Assembly: GCF_000717915.1 (NCBI RefSeq)
Contig: NZ_JOCX01000006.1
Span: forward strand, 62,001-126,000
Length of the DNA: 64,000 nucleotides
Direction of reading: 5' to 3'
DNA from: Streptomyces sp. NRRL S-244
GTDB taxonomy: Bacteria; Actinomycetota; Actinomycetes; Streptomycetales; Streptomycetaceae
Both the position numbers and the translations under genes were made by a program. Positions 7,813 to 16,971 of the stretch are shown piece by piece (positions within the stretch are counted from its first letter, which is position 1; each line of letters begins with the position of its first letter). Below the pieces are notes generated by a model. It had not been told where the DNA came from and made no database searches. It saw only the letters and a program-made list of their open reading frames with translations.

Positions 7813-10800
7813 TCAGGTCGGTCCGGTCCGCGGCTTCGGGTAGAGCCAGGGCAGGACGAAGGTGATCCAGAACAGGACGGCGTAGAGGGTGAGGGCGGCC
7901 CACCAGCCGTCGGGTCCGCTTCCTCCGAACTGGCCGATCTGGATCAGGGCGGCGATCACTCCCGCGGCCGCGGCGGCCCACGGCAGCCACCACCACCGGT
8001 CGGTGCCGACGTACAGCACGGCCGCGGCGGCGAGGGCGAAGCAGGCCCCGACGATCAGGGTGCGCAAGCCGTTGTCGACCTTGGGGAACGGCGTATCGCG
8101 CAGCTGCCACAGGGCGACCGGCGGTCCGGCCAGCGCGAGCAGGAGGACGGGGACGCGCAGCCAGGCCGGCCGGATCCACTGCCGGACCAGCGCCGCCAGG
8201 GCGACCATGGCGTACAGGCAGACCGGGATGCCGGCGAGCAGCGAGGACCAGTGGCCGGTGGAGAAGGCGATGCCCGTCCACATCAGCACGGCCGCGAGCA
8301 GGGCCCACACCGGGGCCACCACCCCGACCAGGGGTGGGACGTAGACCAGGGGCTTCAGCGCGCCGAGCAGGCCCTGCACCAGGCGGGCTCCGAGCTTGCC
8401 GGAGGGCTGGAGCGCCGGCCAGGCGAGGAGCCCGGTCCGCAGGACCGCGCGGCGCGGATCCCGGGCCCGGACGAGCTCTCCGACCTCCTCCTTGCCGATC
8501 CTGCCGAAGGAGTCCAGCGCGGCGTCGAACTCGGCCGGTGAGGCCAGGGCGGGCGGATTCAGCGGGGGGTCCGGGGGCTTGTTGCCGCCCCGGAAGCCCT
8601 TGCGGTTCAGTTCGGCGAGGAACGGCAGCTCCTCGCGGAGGATCTCGTGCTGGCGTACGGCCGTGAGCACGTCCCGTACCCGGTCCCAGCGGCCCATGCC
8701 CGAGTTGGCGGCGACGTCCCGAGCCCAGAGCTCCATGAAGGCCGGGCCGAGTCCCGTCGCCGCGGCGACGTCCTCGCCGAGCGCCGTGAGGTCGCTGGTG
8801 GTGCCGAACGCGTCCTCGAGGCGCTCGTCGGTGGCGACGACCGATACGAGTGAGGCGGCCCCGTCGAGGCGGCCCCAGGTCCAGTCGCTCATCCGCCAGC
8901 GGGCGCTGAGGAACGCGGCGAAGTTGTTGAGCTGGTTGCCGCTGAGCTTGGCCCTGACCATGTCCTTCGGGGAGTTCTGGACCGCTTCCGGCAGCGTCCT
9001 GCGGGTCGCCCAGCTGGTGTTCGCCGCCGAGACGGTGTGGAAGTCGATGTCGGGGGCCTCGGCCAGCGGGTCCGGGCGCAGCGGGCCGAGCAGTACCTCG
9101 GCGTACGCGAGCGCAGAGGTCATCGGACCGGCGCCGCGCGCGGCCGCGTGGAGCGCCTCGTAGCCGGTGACGTCGGGGACCAGGTCCACGCCGATCTCCC
9201 GGCCCAGGTCCGCCACCCGCGACCACAGCTGCCCGAAGCCCTCCGGTACGGCCGGCGGACCGGGGTCCGGACCGGGGGCGGGGGCGGGCGCGGGGGCCGG
9301 TGGCAGGGATCCGCCGGTGACCGCCGTCGCGAGGTTCGCCGCCCAGGTCTCCCACCGCTCGGGGGCGGCCTCGGACGGCAGCTCCGGCGGCATGAGGGCG
9401 CCCAGCAGCCGGGTCGCCTCGTGGAACGGGGCCGTGGCATCGGTGGGGAGCAGCCCCGAGGAGAGGGCGGCCCGGTAGCGGTCGAGCAGCAGCCGGTCCC
9501 GGGCGGCGGTCAGCGTGGCGATGGCGGAACGGCATGCGAACAGCCGCCTCCGGTACCCCTCCACCAGCCGCGCCTCCGCCGGCTCCGCCTCCGCGTCCAC
9601 CGGCCCGGGGCGGGACTCGTACGCGTCCAGCCAGTCCATGAGCAGCCGCAGGGTGCGTGCCAGGGCCAGCGGCGAGTACCCCGGCCCGGGCAGCATGCCG
9701 GGCCCCACCGCCAGGTCGCACGACGCTGTGCGCAGGCGGGCGAAGAGCGCGGTCGAACCGTCCCCCGCGTTCTCGTCCAGCACCTCCAGCGGCCCCGGGC
9801 CCGCGGGCAGCGGCAGCGCGTCCGGGCCGGTCACGTCCGCCGGGTCCTCCAGCAGCCGGATGAGCCGCAGCGCCTCCGCAGCGCCGACCCGGTCGGCGTA
9901 CGCGTCCTGCCGGACGGTCGCCGCGTCCCGGAGCTCCCCGAGGGTCGGGGGCAGCACCCCGGTGGCGGCCCGCTTCTGCTGGGCCGCGGCCTCGGCGGCG
10001 CGCAGTTCGAGGGCGTCGTCGCGCAGGGACTCGGAGCCGGTCTTCACCGCGAGGGACTTCGCGGCCATCCGCACCAGCCGCGTGACGCGCCGGCTGGTCC
10101 CCGGCTCGGAAGGCGGCGGGAACGGCGGCACGGGCTGGAGGAACAGCAGCCACCGGTCCGCCTTGCCGGCCACCGGGGCCCCGGCGACGGCCCGTACGGC
10201 CCAGGCGACGGGGATGTTGTCCAGCAGTCCGCCGTCCATGAGTTCGGCGCAGCCGTTCAGGTTCTCGTCGGGGTAGCCGCTCTCGCTGCTGACCCCGCGC
10301 ATGTCCACCCGGGGCGGGTCCGCGACCGGCTGCGCGCCGTTCCCGACGTACACCCGGGCCGGTTCGAAGGCTCCCGGGAACGAGGACGAGGTACGGGCCG
10401 CGTAGGCCAGCCGGTTCAGCGCCCCCTCCCGGGCCACGCCGGTGACGTCGACGGGGAAGTCCGTCAGCGAGGTGCGGTGGCGGAAGCGGAAGTACGCGTT
10501 CGAGCGGCCGACCGGCAGCGGCCGGCCGAGGTTGGGCCGCACCCGGTCCCGGCGCGGGCGCAGCCGGGTGGCCGTCAGGATCAGCCGAAGCGAGGCGGGG
10601 CGCTTCCACTTGGGCGGGGCCTCGTTGATGAGCCGGCCCAGCGCGCCGCGCAGCTCCGTGTAGAAGACCTCGTCCCCGCGCATCAGCGAGGCGGGTACGT
10701 GGAAGGGGGTCGAGCGGCGCAGCAGTCCTTCGAGGTCGCCCAGGCGCAGCCACACGTCCCTTACGCCCGGCCCGAAGGGCATCCCGTAGACGAGGTGGCA

Positions 10801-11073
10801 GGCCAGCAGTACGCCGTTGAGCCCCCCGGCGCTGGTCCCGACGAGGACGTCGATGTCGACGTCCTCGTATCCGCACACGTTCAGCAGCCCCGGGTAGAGG
10901 CCGGCGTCCGGGGCGGGCTCCCGGGCATCCTGGACGGGCTCCTGGGCCGCCACGCGGAGCGCCGCCGTCTCGCAACAGGCCCCGCCCATCCATACGGCGA
11001 GGCTGACCCCGCCGCGCATCGCGAGGGCCAGGCGCAGTTCGGTACTGCGCCGACCCGGCCGGTCGTCGCTCAT
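7813..11073 (-). CDS. Large patatin-like phospholipase with membrane C-terminus
   Basis: 1086 residues. The N-terminal patatin fold has the oxyanion-hole Gly-rich loop MRGGVSLAVWMGGA (about 19-32), the nucleophile elbow GTSAGG (Ser81) and the DGG of the Ser-Asp dyad (near residue 280, ELMDGGLLDN). The middle part matches the long actinobacterial patatin-like family (about 1000 residues) in length and layout. The last 180 residues contain several hydrophobic segments ending in FWITFVLPWLYPK, so it is probably an integral membrane lipid hydrolase. The start at 11073 is set by family homology; the open frame extends upstream in antisense to the regulator gene. Substrate unknown. Confidence 0.9.
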   Translation of the reverse strand: MSDDRPGRRSTELRLALAMRGGVSLAVWMGGACCETAALRVAAQEPVQDAREPAPDAGLYPGLLNVCGYEDVDIDVLVGTSAGGLNGVLLACHLVYGMPFGPGVRDVWLRLGDLEGLLRRSTPFHVPASLMRGDEVFYTELRGALGRLINEAPPKWKRPASLRLILTATRLRPRRDRVRPNLGRPLPVGRSNAYFRFRHRTSLTDFPVDVTGVAREGALNRLAYAARTSSSFPGAFEPARVYVGNGAQPVADPPRVDMRGVSSESGYPDENLNGCAELMDGGLLDNIPVAWAVRAVAGAPVAGKADRWLLFLQPVPPFPPPSEPGTSRRVTRLVRMAAKSLAVKTGSESLRDDALELRAAEAAAQQKRAATGVLPPTLGELRDAATVRQDAYADRVGAAEALRLIRLLEDPADVTGPDALPLPAGPGPLEVLDENAGDGSTALFARLRTASCDLAVGPGMLPGPGYSPLALARTLRLLMDWLDAYESRPGPVDAEAEPAEARLVEGYRRRLFACRSAIATLTAARDRLLLDRYRAALSSGLLPTDATAPFHEATRLLGALMPPELPSEAAPERWETWAANLATAVTGGSLPPAPAPAPAPGPDPGPPAVPEGFGQLWSRVADLGREIGVDLVPDVTGYEALHAAARGAGPMTSALAYAEVLLGPLRPDPLAEAPDIDFHTVSAANTSWATRRTLPEAVQNSPKDMVRAKLSGNQLNNFAAFLSARWRMSDWTWGRLDGAASLVSVVATDERLEDAFGTTSDLTALGEDVAAATGLGPAFMELWARDVAANSGMGRWDRVRDVLTAVRQHEILREELPFLAELNRKGFRGGNKPPDPPLNPPALASPAEFDAALDSFGRIGKEEVGELVRARDPRRAVLRTGLLAWPALQPSGKLGARLVQGLLGALKPLVYVPPLVGVVAPVWALLAAVLMWTGIAFSTGHWSSLLAGIPVCLYAMVALAALVRQWIRPAWLRVPVLLLALAGPPVALWQLRDTPFPKVDNGLRTLIVGACFALAAAAVLYVGTDRWWWLPWAAAAAGVIAALIQIGQFGGSGPDGWWAALTLYAVLFWITFVLPWLYPKPRTGPT

Positions 11074-11093
11074 GCCACCAGCTTGACCCCGGA

Positions 11094-11888
11094 TCAGGCG
11101 CGGCGCACCCGGGCGGCCACCACCTCCCGGGAGCGGGTCGCGGAGCGGCAGAAGTTCCGTATCAGCCCGGAGAGTTCGCATCCCGGTTCCACCCCGAGTT
11201 CGCGTTTGACGAGGTCGCGGTACGTGTCGTACGCGCGCATGGCCTCGATCAGGTTGCCCTCCGCCAAGTGGGCCTCGATCAGGGCCCGCTGGGCGCTCTC
11301 GCGCAGCGGTTCGGCGCTGACCGCGAGCAGGGCGGACTCCACCGCCTCGGCGTGCCGGCCGACCCGGGCCAGTTCGCGGCTCAGCGCCTCCAGCGCGTGC
11401 AGCAGCCGCTGGCGGACCCGTTCGCGCTCCAGCAGCACCCAGTCGTCGTACCAGCCGGGCAGCAGGTCGAGCGCGTCGGTGCGCCATTTCAGCGCCGACA
11501 GGTCCTGGGCGGTGGCGGTGCCGCCGATGAGCCGCCCGGCCCAGCCGTACAGGACGTACAGGTCCACCACCGTGTGCTCGCGCATCGCGAGCGAGCACTT
11601 GTCGGAGTCGAGCAGGTCGATGCCGGCGGCCTTGAGCCGCCAGAGCGCGGACCGCAGGTTCCCCGCCGCCCGCAGGTCGTCGCCGGACGGCCACAGCGTC
11701 CCCGCGGCGTGCCGGCGCTCGACCCGGCCGCCGTTGAGCGCGACGAACGCCAGGAGCCGCTTGCCCCCTTCGGGCACGTCGAGCCATCTCCCCTGATGGA
11801 TGACGCGCGGGCCGCCCAAGAGGTGGAGGGCCGGTGGCTCCCCCTGCCCGGGGACGCGGACCGGTGACGTGAGGAACTGCTGGTTCAT
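11094..11888 (-). CDS. BTAD-domain (SARP-like) transcriptional regulator downstream of the CIS operon
   Basis: 264 residues: an N-terminal OmpR-type winged helix (about 15-95; GGPRVIHQGRWLDVPEGGKR and NGGRVERRHAAGTLWP) and a bacterial transcriptional activation domain of helical repeats (about 100-245; LLPGWYDDWVLLERERVRQR, ALIEAHLAEGNLIEAMRAYD). This is the small-SARP architecture, without the ATPase part. I prefer the ATG at 11888 to the one at 11921 because AGGAGG (11896-11901 on the complement) is seven bases upstream. It follows the contractile-injection operon in the same direction after 123 bases and has SARP-like heptamer repeats in its promoter, so it may control itself and the operon (inference). 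Confidence 0.88.
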   Translation of the reverse strand: MNQQFLTSPVRVPGQGEPPALHLLGGPRVIHQGRWLDVPEGGKRLLAFVALNGGRVERRHAAGTLWPSGDDLRAAGNLRSALWRLKAAGIDLLDSDKCSLAMREHTVVDLYVLYGWAGRLIGGTATAQDLSALKWRTDALDLLPGWYDDWVLLERERVRQRLLHALEALSRELARVGRHAEAVESALLAVSAEPLRESAQRALIEAHLAEGNLIEAMRAYDTYRDLVKRELGVEPGCELSGLIRNFCRSATRSREVVAARVRRA

Positions 11889-11937
11889 AGGCGGTCCTCC
11901 TGCATAGAAGTCCGACCGCATATGCTATGCGCGCACC

Positions 11938-11955
11938 GTCACCGATCAGTCACCG
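11938..11955. promoter_or_regulatory. SARP-type heptamer direct repeat upstream of BTAD regulator
   Basis: GTCACCG-ATCA-GTCACCG: two identical heptamers separated by four bases, an 11-bp period. SARP regulators are known to bind direct heptamers with this spacing. The site lies about 50 bases upstream of the BTAD gene start, so it is a candidate autoregulatory element. Confidence 0.5.
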
Positions 11956-11983
11956 AGTGCTATGATTTCATGCGGGATCGTGA

Positions 11984-12024
11984 CAGTCATCCGGGGTTGG
12001 GGTCGCAGCAGTCATCCGGGGTTG
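11984..12024. repeat. 16-bp direct repeat at the 3' end of the CIS operon
   Basis: CAGTCATCCGGGGTTG occurs at 11984-11999 and again at 12009-12024; the second copy contains the stop codon of the last operon gene. It looks like a short local duplication; function unknown. Confidence 0.6.
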
Positions 12025-13391
12025 TAGCAGTGGCGCTGCTCCCTCCTCACGAACGCGACCCAGTCCCCGACCGGCGCCCCCCGGTCGTCGACGGGCAGCA
12101 GGATGTCCACCTCGACGGGCTCGTCGAGCCGGATGCGGTCCCGGTGCTGCGCCTCCTGCACCGCCCGGGCCACATCGGCGAGCGCGCAGGAGCAGTACCT
12201 CAGGTCCACCTGCCGGCCCAGGAGCTCCCGGATCCCGGCGGGGGCGGCGCTCTGCCCGGGCTCGGGCCCCGGCTCGGGCTCCGGCTCCGGCTCGGGGGTG
12301 AACGGCAGGTACCCGGCGGGCGGGAGTTCCGAGATGCCCAGCTCTTGCAGGCCGTACGGGCCCGGTCCGGCCTGCACCGGCCGGATCAGGGCGCCCTCGC
12401 CGATGCCCGTGATGAGCCGGGCCACCTCCCGGCCCAGCTGGTCCTTGGTGTGGCTCTTGAGGAACTGCTCCTCGCCGATGAGGGCCAACTGCTCCAGCAG
12501 CGGCCCCAGATCGGCGGCGGGCGGCGGTGCGGCGCCCAGCACCTGCGCCAACTGGTCCTGGAACTGGAGGATCTGGGCCGTGTACGCGTCCCAGGGCCGC
12601 ATGCCGAGCCGTGACTGCCAGTACCGCTGCGGCGGGGCCGCGGCCCGGTCGCGGCGGGCCGCCCACGTGTCGACCTCCCACCCGTCGGGCCTGCCCGGGT
12701 CGCGCAGGAGCACCGCGATCCGGACGGTCCCGGCCCGGCCCGGGCTCGCGGCCGGCGGGGTCCAGGACTGCGGCAGGTGCGCGCGGCCGCTCCCGTACGG
12801 CCACGGGGAGTGCTCGGTGCGCTCGGCGCCGAAGATCTTCGAGGTGAGGAAGTTGCGCCGGGAGGCCGGGAGTTGGTTGTCGAGCCCCCGCTCGGTGCCC
12901 TCGGCCAGCTGGATCCGCACCCCTTCGGCGAGGTACGGGTGCCGGGTGGTGCCCGTACCGGCGCAGGGGTCGTCGCAGTAGCTGCCCTGCACCGGGGCTT
13001 CGCCGTACGGCCGGGAGTCGGGGGCCACTTCGACCCACCAGAACCCGTCGAGCCCGGGCGTGAGGCCGGTGAGCGGGAGCGTGACGAGGCGCTGCGAGCG
13101 CAGCGGGCGGCCCTCCGGGGAGACGGCGAGCCCGCCGCCGACCCGGAGGGTGCCGTCCTTCACGCTGACCTCGTAGCCCTCGACCACGCCGGGGCCGCCC
13201 GCCGCGCCCACGGCCAGGGCGAGTTCGCGGGCGTAGTCCTGGATGCGGGCCAGGTGTTCGGCGCGCAGGAACAGCCCGTCGAAGGCGTTCAGCCGGTCGA
13301 TCCCGCCGTCGGCGGTCGCGGAGGGGGTGGCGGGCGGGGTGGGGGGCGGGGCCGGGCTCGCGGCTCCGGGGGCGGCTTCGCTGATCGTCAT
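12012..13391 (-). CDS. CIS-associated protein of unknown function (module shared with upstream gene)
   Basis: 459 residues, last gene of the contractile-injection operon, starting at an ATGA overlap with the gene before it. Residues about 1-30 are a Pro/Ala linker. Residues about 30-130 (NAFDGLFLRAEHLARIQDYA ... VEGYEVSVKDGTLRVGGGLA) resemble the N-terminal module of the upstream protein: an entry segment followed by a small beta domain ending in an xGLAVxxxGR motif. A Glu-Pro repeat ([14 protein letters not shown]) precedes a C-terminal domain with a Cys pair (YCSCALADVARAV) and the DILLPVDDRG motif. No membrane segment. The position suggests a baseplate- or fibre-associated part, but I cannot assign a role. 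Confidence 0.75.
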   Translation of the reverse strand: MTISEAAPGAASPAPPPTPPATPSATADGGIDRLNAFDGLFLRAEHLARIQDYARELALAVGAAGGPGVVEGYEVSVKDGTLRVGGGLAVSPEGRPLRSQRLVTLPLTGLTPGLDGFWWVEVAPDSRPYGEAPVQGSYCDDPCAGTGTTRHPYLAEGVRIQLAEGTERGLDNQLPASRRNFLTSKIFGAERTEHSPWPYGSGRAHLPQSWTPPAASPGRAGTVRIAVLLRDPGRPDGWEVDTWAARRDRAAAPPQRYWQSRLGMRPWDAYTAQILQFQDQLAQVLGAAPPPAADLGPLLEQLALIGEEQFLKSHTKDQLGREVARLITGIGEGALIRPVQAGPGPYGLQELGISELPPAGYLPFTPEPEPEPEPGPEPGQSAAPAGIRELLGRQVDLRYCSCALADVARAVQEAQHRDRIRLDEPVEVDILLPVDDRGAPVGDWVAFVRREQRHCYNPG

Positions 13392-14860
13392 TCCTCGGTC
13401 CTCCCGGGGGCCGCCTGGCGCGGCAGATGGACGGTGACGACGGCGTCGTTCCCCTCGTCGGCGGTGCCCGGCGGGCCGCCCTCGGGCCCAGCGAAGGGCG
13501 CGCGCGGGTGCTCGCCGTACAGGGGCTTGGGCCCCGTGCCCCGGACGCGGACGCGGACCGTCTCGTACGCGGGCCGCTGGTCCAGGTCCACCTTCACCCG
13601 CAGCCCGTCGGCCGACACCCGGATCCCGGCGACCTCGTCGGTGGCCCAGCCCCGGCCGGAGTCGGAGAGCGAGGTGATCTCGATGCCCTCCGGTTCGGCG
13701 GAGCCCGGCGCGAGCGGGGCGGTGACCTCGAAGCTCAGGACGGTGTGTTCGCGGCTCCAGGCGAGGGAGCCGCGGATCAGGCGCGGGCCTCCGGCGTCCG
13801 CCTCGGCGGCGGCGCCGATGATCCCGGGCGCCAGCCCGCACACCAGCTCCTGGACGGTGGTGGTGGGCAGCACCGCCGTCCGGACGGACGGGTCGGCGCG
13901 CACCTCTTCGATCCGTACGCACCCGTCGTACTCGCTGATTTCGACCGTGAGCCGGGCCAGCACGACGGGGGCGTGGTCCTCCGTGACCGGCGCCCACGGC
14001 GGGCACATGTCGCCCTCCGCGCGCTCGGGCGCGAGCGCGGTGGCGTCCGCGGCGGCCAGCCGGCGGAACGCGGCGAGCAGCGCCGGCGCCCGCCGGTGCG
14101 CGGGGACCCGGGCCACTTCGGCGGCCTCCCGCAACGCCTCCTGCCCGGCTGTGTCCCCCGGGGCGGCCTCGTCGAGCCCGAGGAGGACCCGTACGCGGTG
14201 GTACGGGCGCCAGGGCGCGGGGGCGGTGGAGCGGAGGGTGATCCGCGCGGTCTCGACGATCCGGGAGAAGTCGTCGTGCCGGCGCGTCACGTCGCACGGG
14301 TCGGCCAGGGCGGGCACGGGCCGGTCGGGGCAGGACGCGAACTCCGCGAGGACCCAGGCCTCGGCGGTGCGCCGCCGGGGTGCCCCGGGCTCGGCGTCCG
14401 CCCCTCCCTCCTGGGGCGCAGACCCGTCCTGCGGCGCAGGCCCGTCCTGCGGCGGGTGCGCCTCGATCCACTCCCTCGCCCACGCGGTCAGGGAGACGCA
14501 CCAGGCCGCTTCGAGGGTGAGCTCGCGGCCGAGCCCGTCGACGGCCAGCCCCGGATCCACCCTGAGCTCGTCGCCGTCCCGGGCGACCCCGAGCCCCCAG
14601 AGCACCCCGGAGCCGTGCAGCCAGGCGTTGTGCAGCATGAGCTTGCCGCGCGGATTGCCCATCAGGACACGGAAGTCGTCCTCGCCGAGCAGCATCCCGA
14701 AGGCCACGCGCAGCGCGAGGAAGGGGTTCACGGGCAGCTCGTCCCCGCCGCAGGGGCCGGGCCCGCACGGCCCGCCTCCGTAGGAGGGGTCGGTGGGCAG
14801 GTCCGGGGCGGACCCGCAGCCGCAGCCGCACGGGGTGCCGCCGGAGCCGAGCGCGGTCAT
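13388..14860 (-). CDS. CIS-associated protein with Cys/Gly-rich N-terminus, unknown function
   Basis: 490 residues. It begins with a Cys/Gly/Pro-rich tail (seven or so Cys in the first 40 residues: CGCGCGSAPD, GGPCGPGPCGG), a possible metal-binding or unstructured segment. Residues about 45-120 carry FLALRVAFGMLLGEDDFRVL, a HNAWLHGSGVLWGLGV segment and PGLAVDGLGRE, a module also found in the next gene. The C-terminal half is predicted beta-rich (VRVRGTGPKPLYGEHP). ATGA overlaps at both ends tie it to the AAA+ ATPase gene before and the 459-residue gene after it. Likely an accessory particle component; alternatives cannot be excluded. Confidence 0.78.
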   Translation of the reverse strand: MTALGSGGTPCGCGCGSAPDLPTDPSYGGGPCGPGPCGGDELPVNPFLALRVAFGMLLGEDDFRVLMGNPRGKLMLHNAWLHGSGVLWGLGVARDGDELRVDPGLAVDGLGRELTLEAAWCVSLTAWAREWIEAHPPQDGPAPQDGSAPQEGGADAEPGAPRRRTAEAWVLAEFASCPDRPVPALADPCDVTRRHDDFSRIVETARITLRSTAPAPWRPYHRVRVLLGLDEAAPGDTAGQEALREAAEVARVPAHRRAPALLAAFRRLAAADATALAPERAEGDMCPPWAPVTEDHAPVVLARLTVEISEYDGCVRIEEVRADPSVRTAVLPTTTVQELVCGLAPGIIGAAAEADAGGPRLIRGSLAWSREHTVLSFEVTAPLAPGSAEPEGIEITSLSDSGRGWATDEVAGIRVSADGLRVKVDLDQRPAYETVRVRVRGTGPKPLYGEHPRAPFAGPEGGPPGTADEGNDAVVTVHLPRQAAPGRTEE

Positions 14861-16971
14861 GAGCTCTCCTTCTGGGTACGCCGGTCGATGACCGGGGCGG
14901 GGAAGTCGTACGCCGAGGAGTCGTACGCCGAGTCCAGGGCCCGCGCCGCCCGCCGGTCCGCACCCGCGCCGCCCGGCCCGGCCGGCTCCCCGGGGAACGG
15001 GCGGCCCGCCTTGCCGTATTCGCGCCGCATCGCGTCGACGAGGTGGCCCTGGCGGACCGCTCCCCCGTCGTCCGCGGCCCGGAAGGCCGCGCCGATCGCC
15101 GCGTTGCGGATCCAGCCGCCCGGCACCGGGTAGTGCTGCGCGAGCCCGGCCAGGTCCACGTCGGCGTGCAGCAGGGCGCGCGGCAGGTGCAGTTCCCACA
15201 TGCGGTACCGGCCGGCCTCGTCGGGGAGCGGGAACTCCACGACGAAGTCCATGCGGCGGATGAAGGCGGCGTCGATGTTCTGCCGCAGGTTGGTCGTCAG
15301 CACGGCGAGCCCGTCGAACCGGTCGAGGCGCTGGAGCAGATAGGCCGTCTCCATGTTCGCGAACCGGTCGTTGGCCTCGGAGACCTCCGTACGGGTGGCG
15401 AACAGGGCGTCGGCCTCGTCGAGGAGGAACACCGCCTGTGTGCGCTCGGCCACTTCGAAGCAGGCGGCGAGGTTCTTCTCCGTCTCGCCGATGTACTTCG
15501 ACACCAGCTCGGAGCCGTCGACGACCAGCAGGTCCCGGCCCGCCTCGGTCGCCAGTACCTCGGCGGCCAGGGATTTCCCGGTGCCGGGCGGTCCGGTGAG
15601 CAGCAGCCGTACACCGCGTGCGGCCCGGGCGGCCTCGCGCAGCCGCCAGTCGTCCAGGACCAGCGCCTGGTGGCGCAGCCGGGCCACGGCGTCCCGCAGC
15701 TGGCCGTCCGCCTCCCCGCCGAGGACCAGCCGCGGCCAGCGGGCCTGCGGGCTGACCAGGTCGACGCCCGGGGGCAGCAGCGCTCCGGCGCGGGCGCGGA
15801 TGGCGCCGGAGACGTCCGGGCCGCCGCCGTCCTCCCCGGCGCCCGGGGCCAGTGCGGCGCGGCTGTGCACGTCGAGGGCCACCTGGGCGGTGAGCGCGGG
15901 GTCGAGCGGGTGGCGCGCGGCCAGTTCGGGGGCGTGCTCGGGCGCTTCGGGCAGCGCCGCCCGCCAGGCGGCGCGCCGGTCCGCCGTGCCGATCGGCCCG
16001 ACCGGCACGGTGAGTACGGGCCGCTGCGGCCCGGGGCGTACGGTGCCCGGCGCCGCGCAGACCAGCAGCGGGCCGGGGATCCGGGCGACGGCGGGGGTGA
16101 CGGGGCCCGCCGCCCCGCCCGCCGAAGCCGGCACCACCAGCAGCGGCACGGCGTCCCGTACGGCGGCGTGCAGCCCCAGCAGTCCCATGGCGCGGGGGTC
16201 TTCGGGGCGGGTCCGGGCGGCGAACAGGCCGAGTCCGGCGGCGTGGGCGAGGGCGGCGCAGCGGCTGAGGCCCACGGTCTCGTCCCGGGCGCCGACCAGC
16301 AGGATGCGGGGTTCGCGGGAGCGCAGGGCGGCGACGGCCCGGACGCTCTCGGGGAGTTCGAGCCAGCCGTCGAGTCCGGCGACCGGCGGCCCGGGGTCGG
16401 CCTCCTCCAGGACGGCGGGCCGGGCGGGGTGGCCGTGGAGGGCCTCCCACAGCCCGTCGGCGAGGGTCAGGGACCGTTCGTGGAAGGGGCCTTCGCCGGT
16501 GAGGGCGAGTACGCCCGCCCGTACGGCCGGGCCCTCGTGGAGCAGCCGGCGCAGGGCGACGCGGTCGGCCGCCCGCCCCCGTACGCCGCCCGGGGCCGCC
16601 GTACGGGCCGCGCAGTCGGTCAGGAGGCCGGCCAGGCCCACGCTGGGGTGCGGGGCCCCGCCGGGGTTCATGGTGCGGAACGTCCGGGCCAGGCCCTCGT
16701 GTTCCTCGGGGAGCCCGGCGAACAGGACGAGCTCGGTCTCCAGGGGGCGGAGCCCGAACCGGTGCACGAGCCGGTCGAGCGGGGTGTCGGCCGCGGGGCG
16801 CGCGCCGGGCGCGGCGGCGGCCCGGTGCGCGGCGCTCGCGGCCCAGTCGCGCAGGAACGCCACGGACTCGCCGCCCGCCTCCTCGCTGCACAGGGTCTCC
16901 AGCAACTCGGCCACCCGCAGGGCGACTTCGGCGGCCCGGCCGGAGAGGTCCCGGCTGATGCGCTCAGACAT
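14857..16971 (-). CDS. cis15: AAA+ ATPase of contractile injection system (Cis15/Afp15-like)
   Basis: 704 residues: a 440-residue N-terminal region typical of these ATPases and a C-terminal AAA+ module. Walker A is GPPGTGKS at 460-467, Walker B VFLLDEADALF near 518, and the second region of homology has FIRRMDFVVEFPLPDE. Such an ATPase is a hallmark of extracellular or intracellular CIS loci, distinct from the ClpV of type VI secretion; in the antifeeding prophage the counterpart is thought to act in particle assembly or cargo handling. The start overlaps the previous stop by 8 bases (ATGTCTGA) and the stop overlaps the next start (ATGA). Confidence 0.93.
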   Translation of the reverse strand: MSERISRDLSGRAAEVALRVAELLETLCSEEAGGESVAFLRDWAASAAHRAAAAPGARPAADTPLDRLVHRFGLRPLETELVLFAGLPEEHEGLARTFRTMNPGGAPHPSVGLAGLLTDCAARTAAPGGVRGRAADRVALRRLLHEGPAVRAGVLALTGEGPFHERSLTLADGLWEALHGHPARPAVLEEADPGPPVAGLDGWLELPESVRAVAALRSREPRILLVGARDETVGLSRCAALAHAAGLGLFAARTRPEDPRAMGLLGLHAAVRDAVPLLVVPASAGGAAGPVTPAVARIPGPLLVCAAPGTVRPGPQRPVLTVPVGPIGTADRRAAWRAALPEAPEHAPELAARHPLDPALTAQVALDVHSRAALAPGAGEDGGGPDVSGAIRARAGALLPPGVDLVSPQARWPRLVLGGEADGQLRDAVARLRHQALVLDDWRLREAARAARGVRLLLTGPPGTGKSLAAEVLATEAGRDLLVVDGSELVSKYIGETEKNLAACFEVAERTQAVFLLDEADALFATRTEVSEANDRFANMETAYLLQRLDRFDGLAVLTTNLRQNIDAAFIRRMDFVVEFPLPDEAGRYRMWELHLPRALLHADVDLAGLAQHYPVPGGWIRNAAIGAAFRAADDGGAVRQGHLVDAMRREYGKAGRPFPGEPAGPGGAGADRRAARALDSAYDSSAYDFPAPVIDRRTQKESS

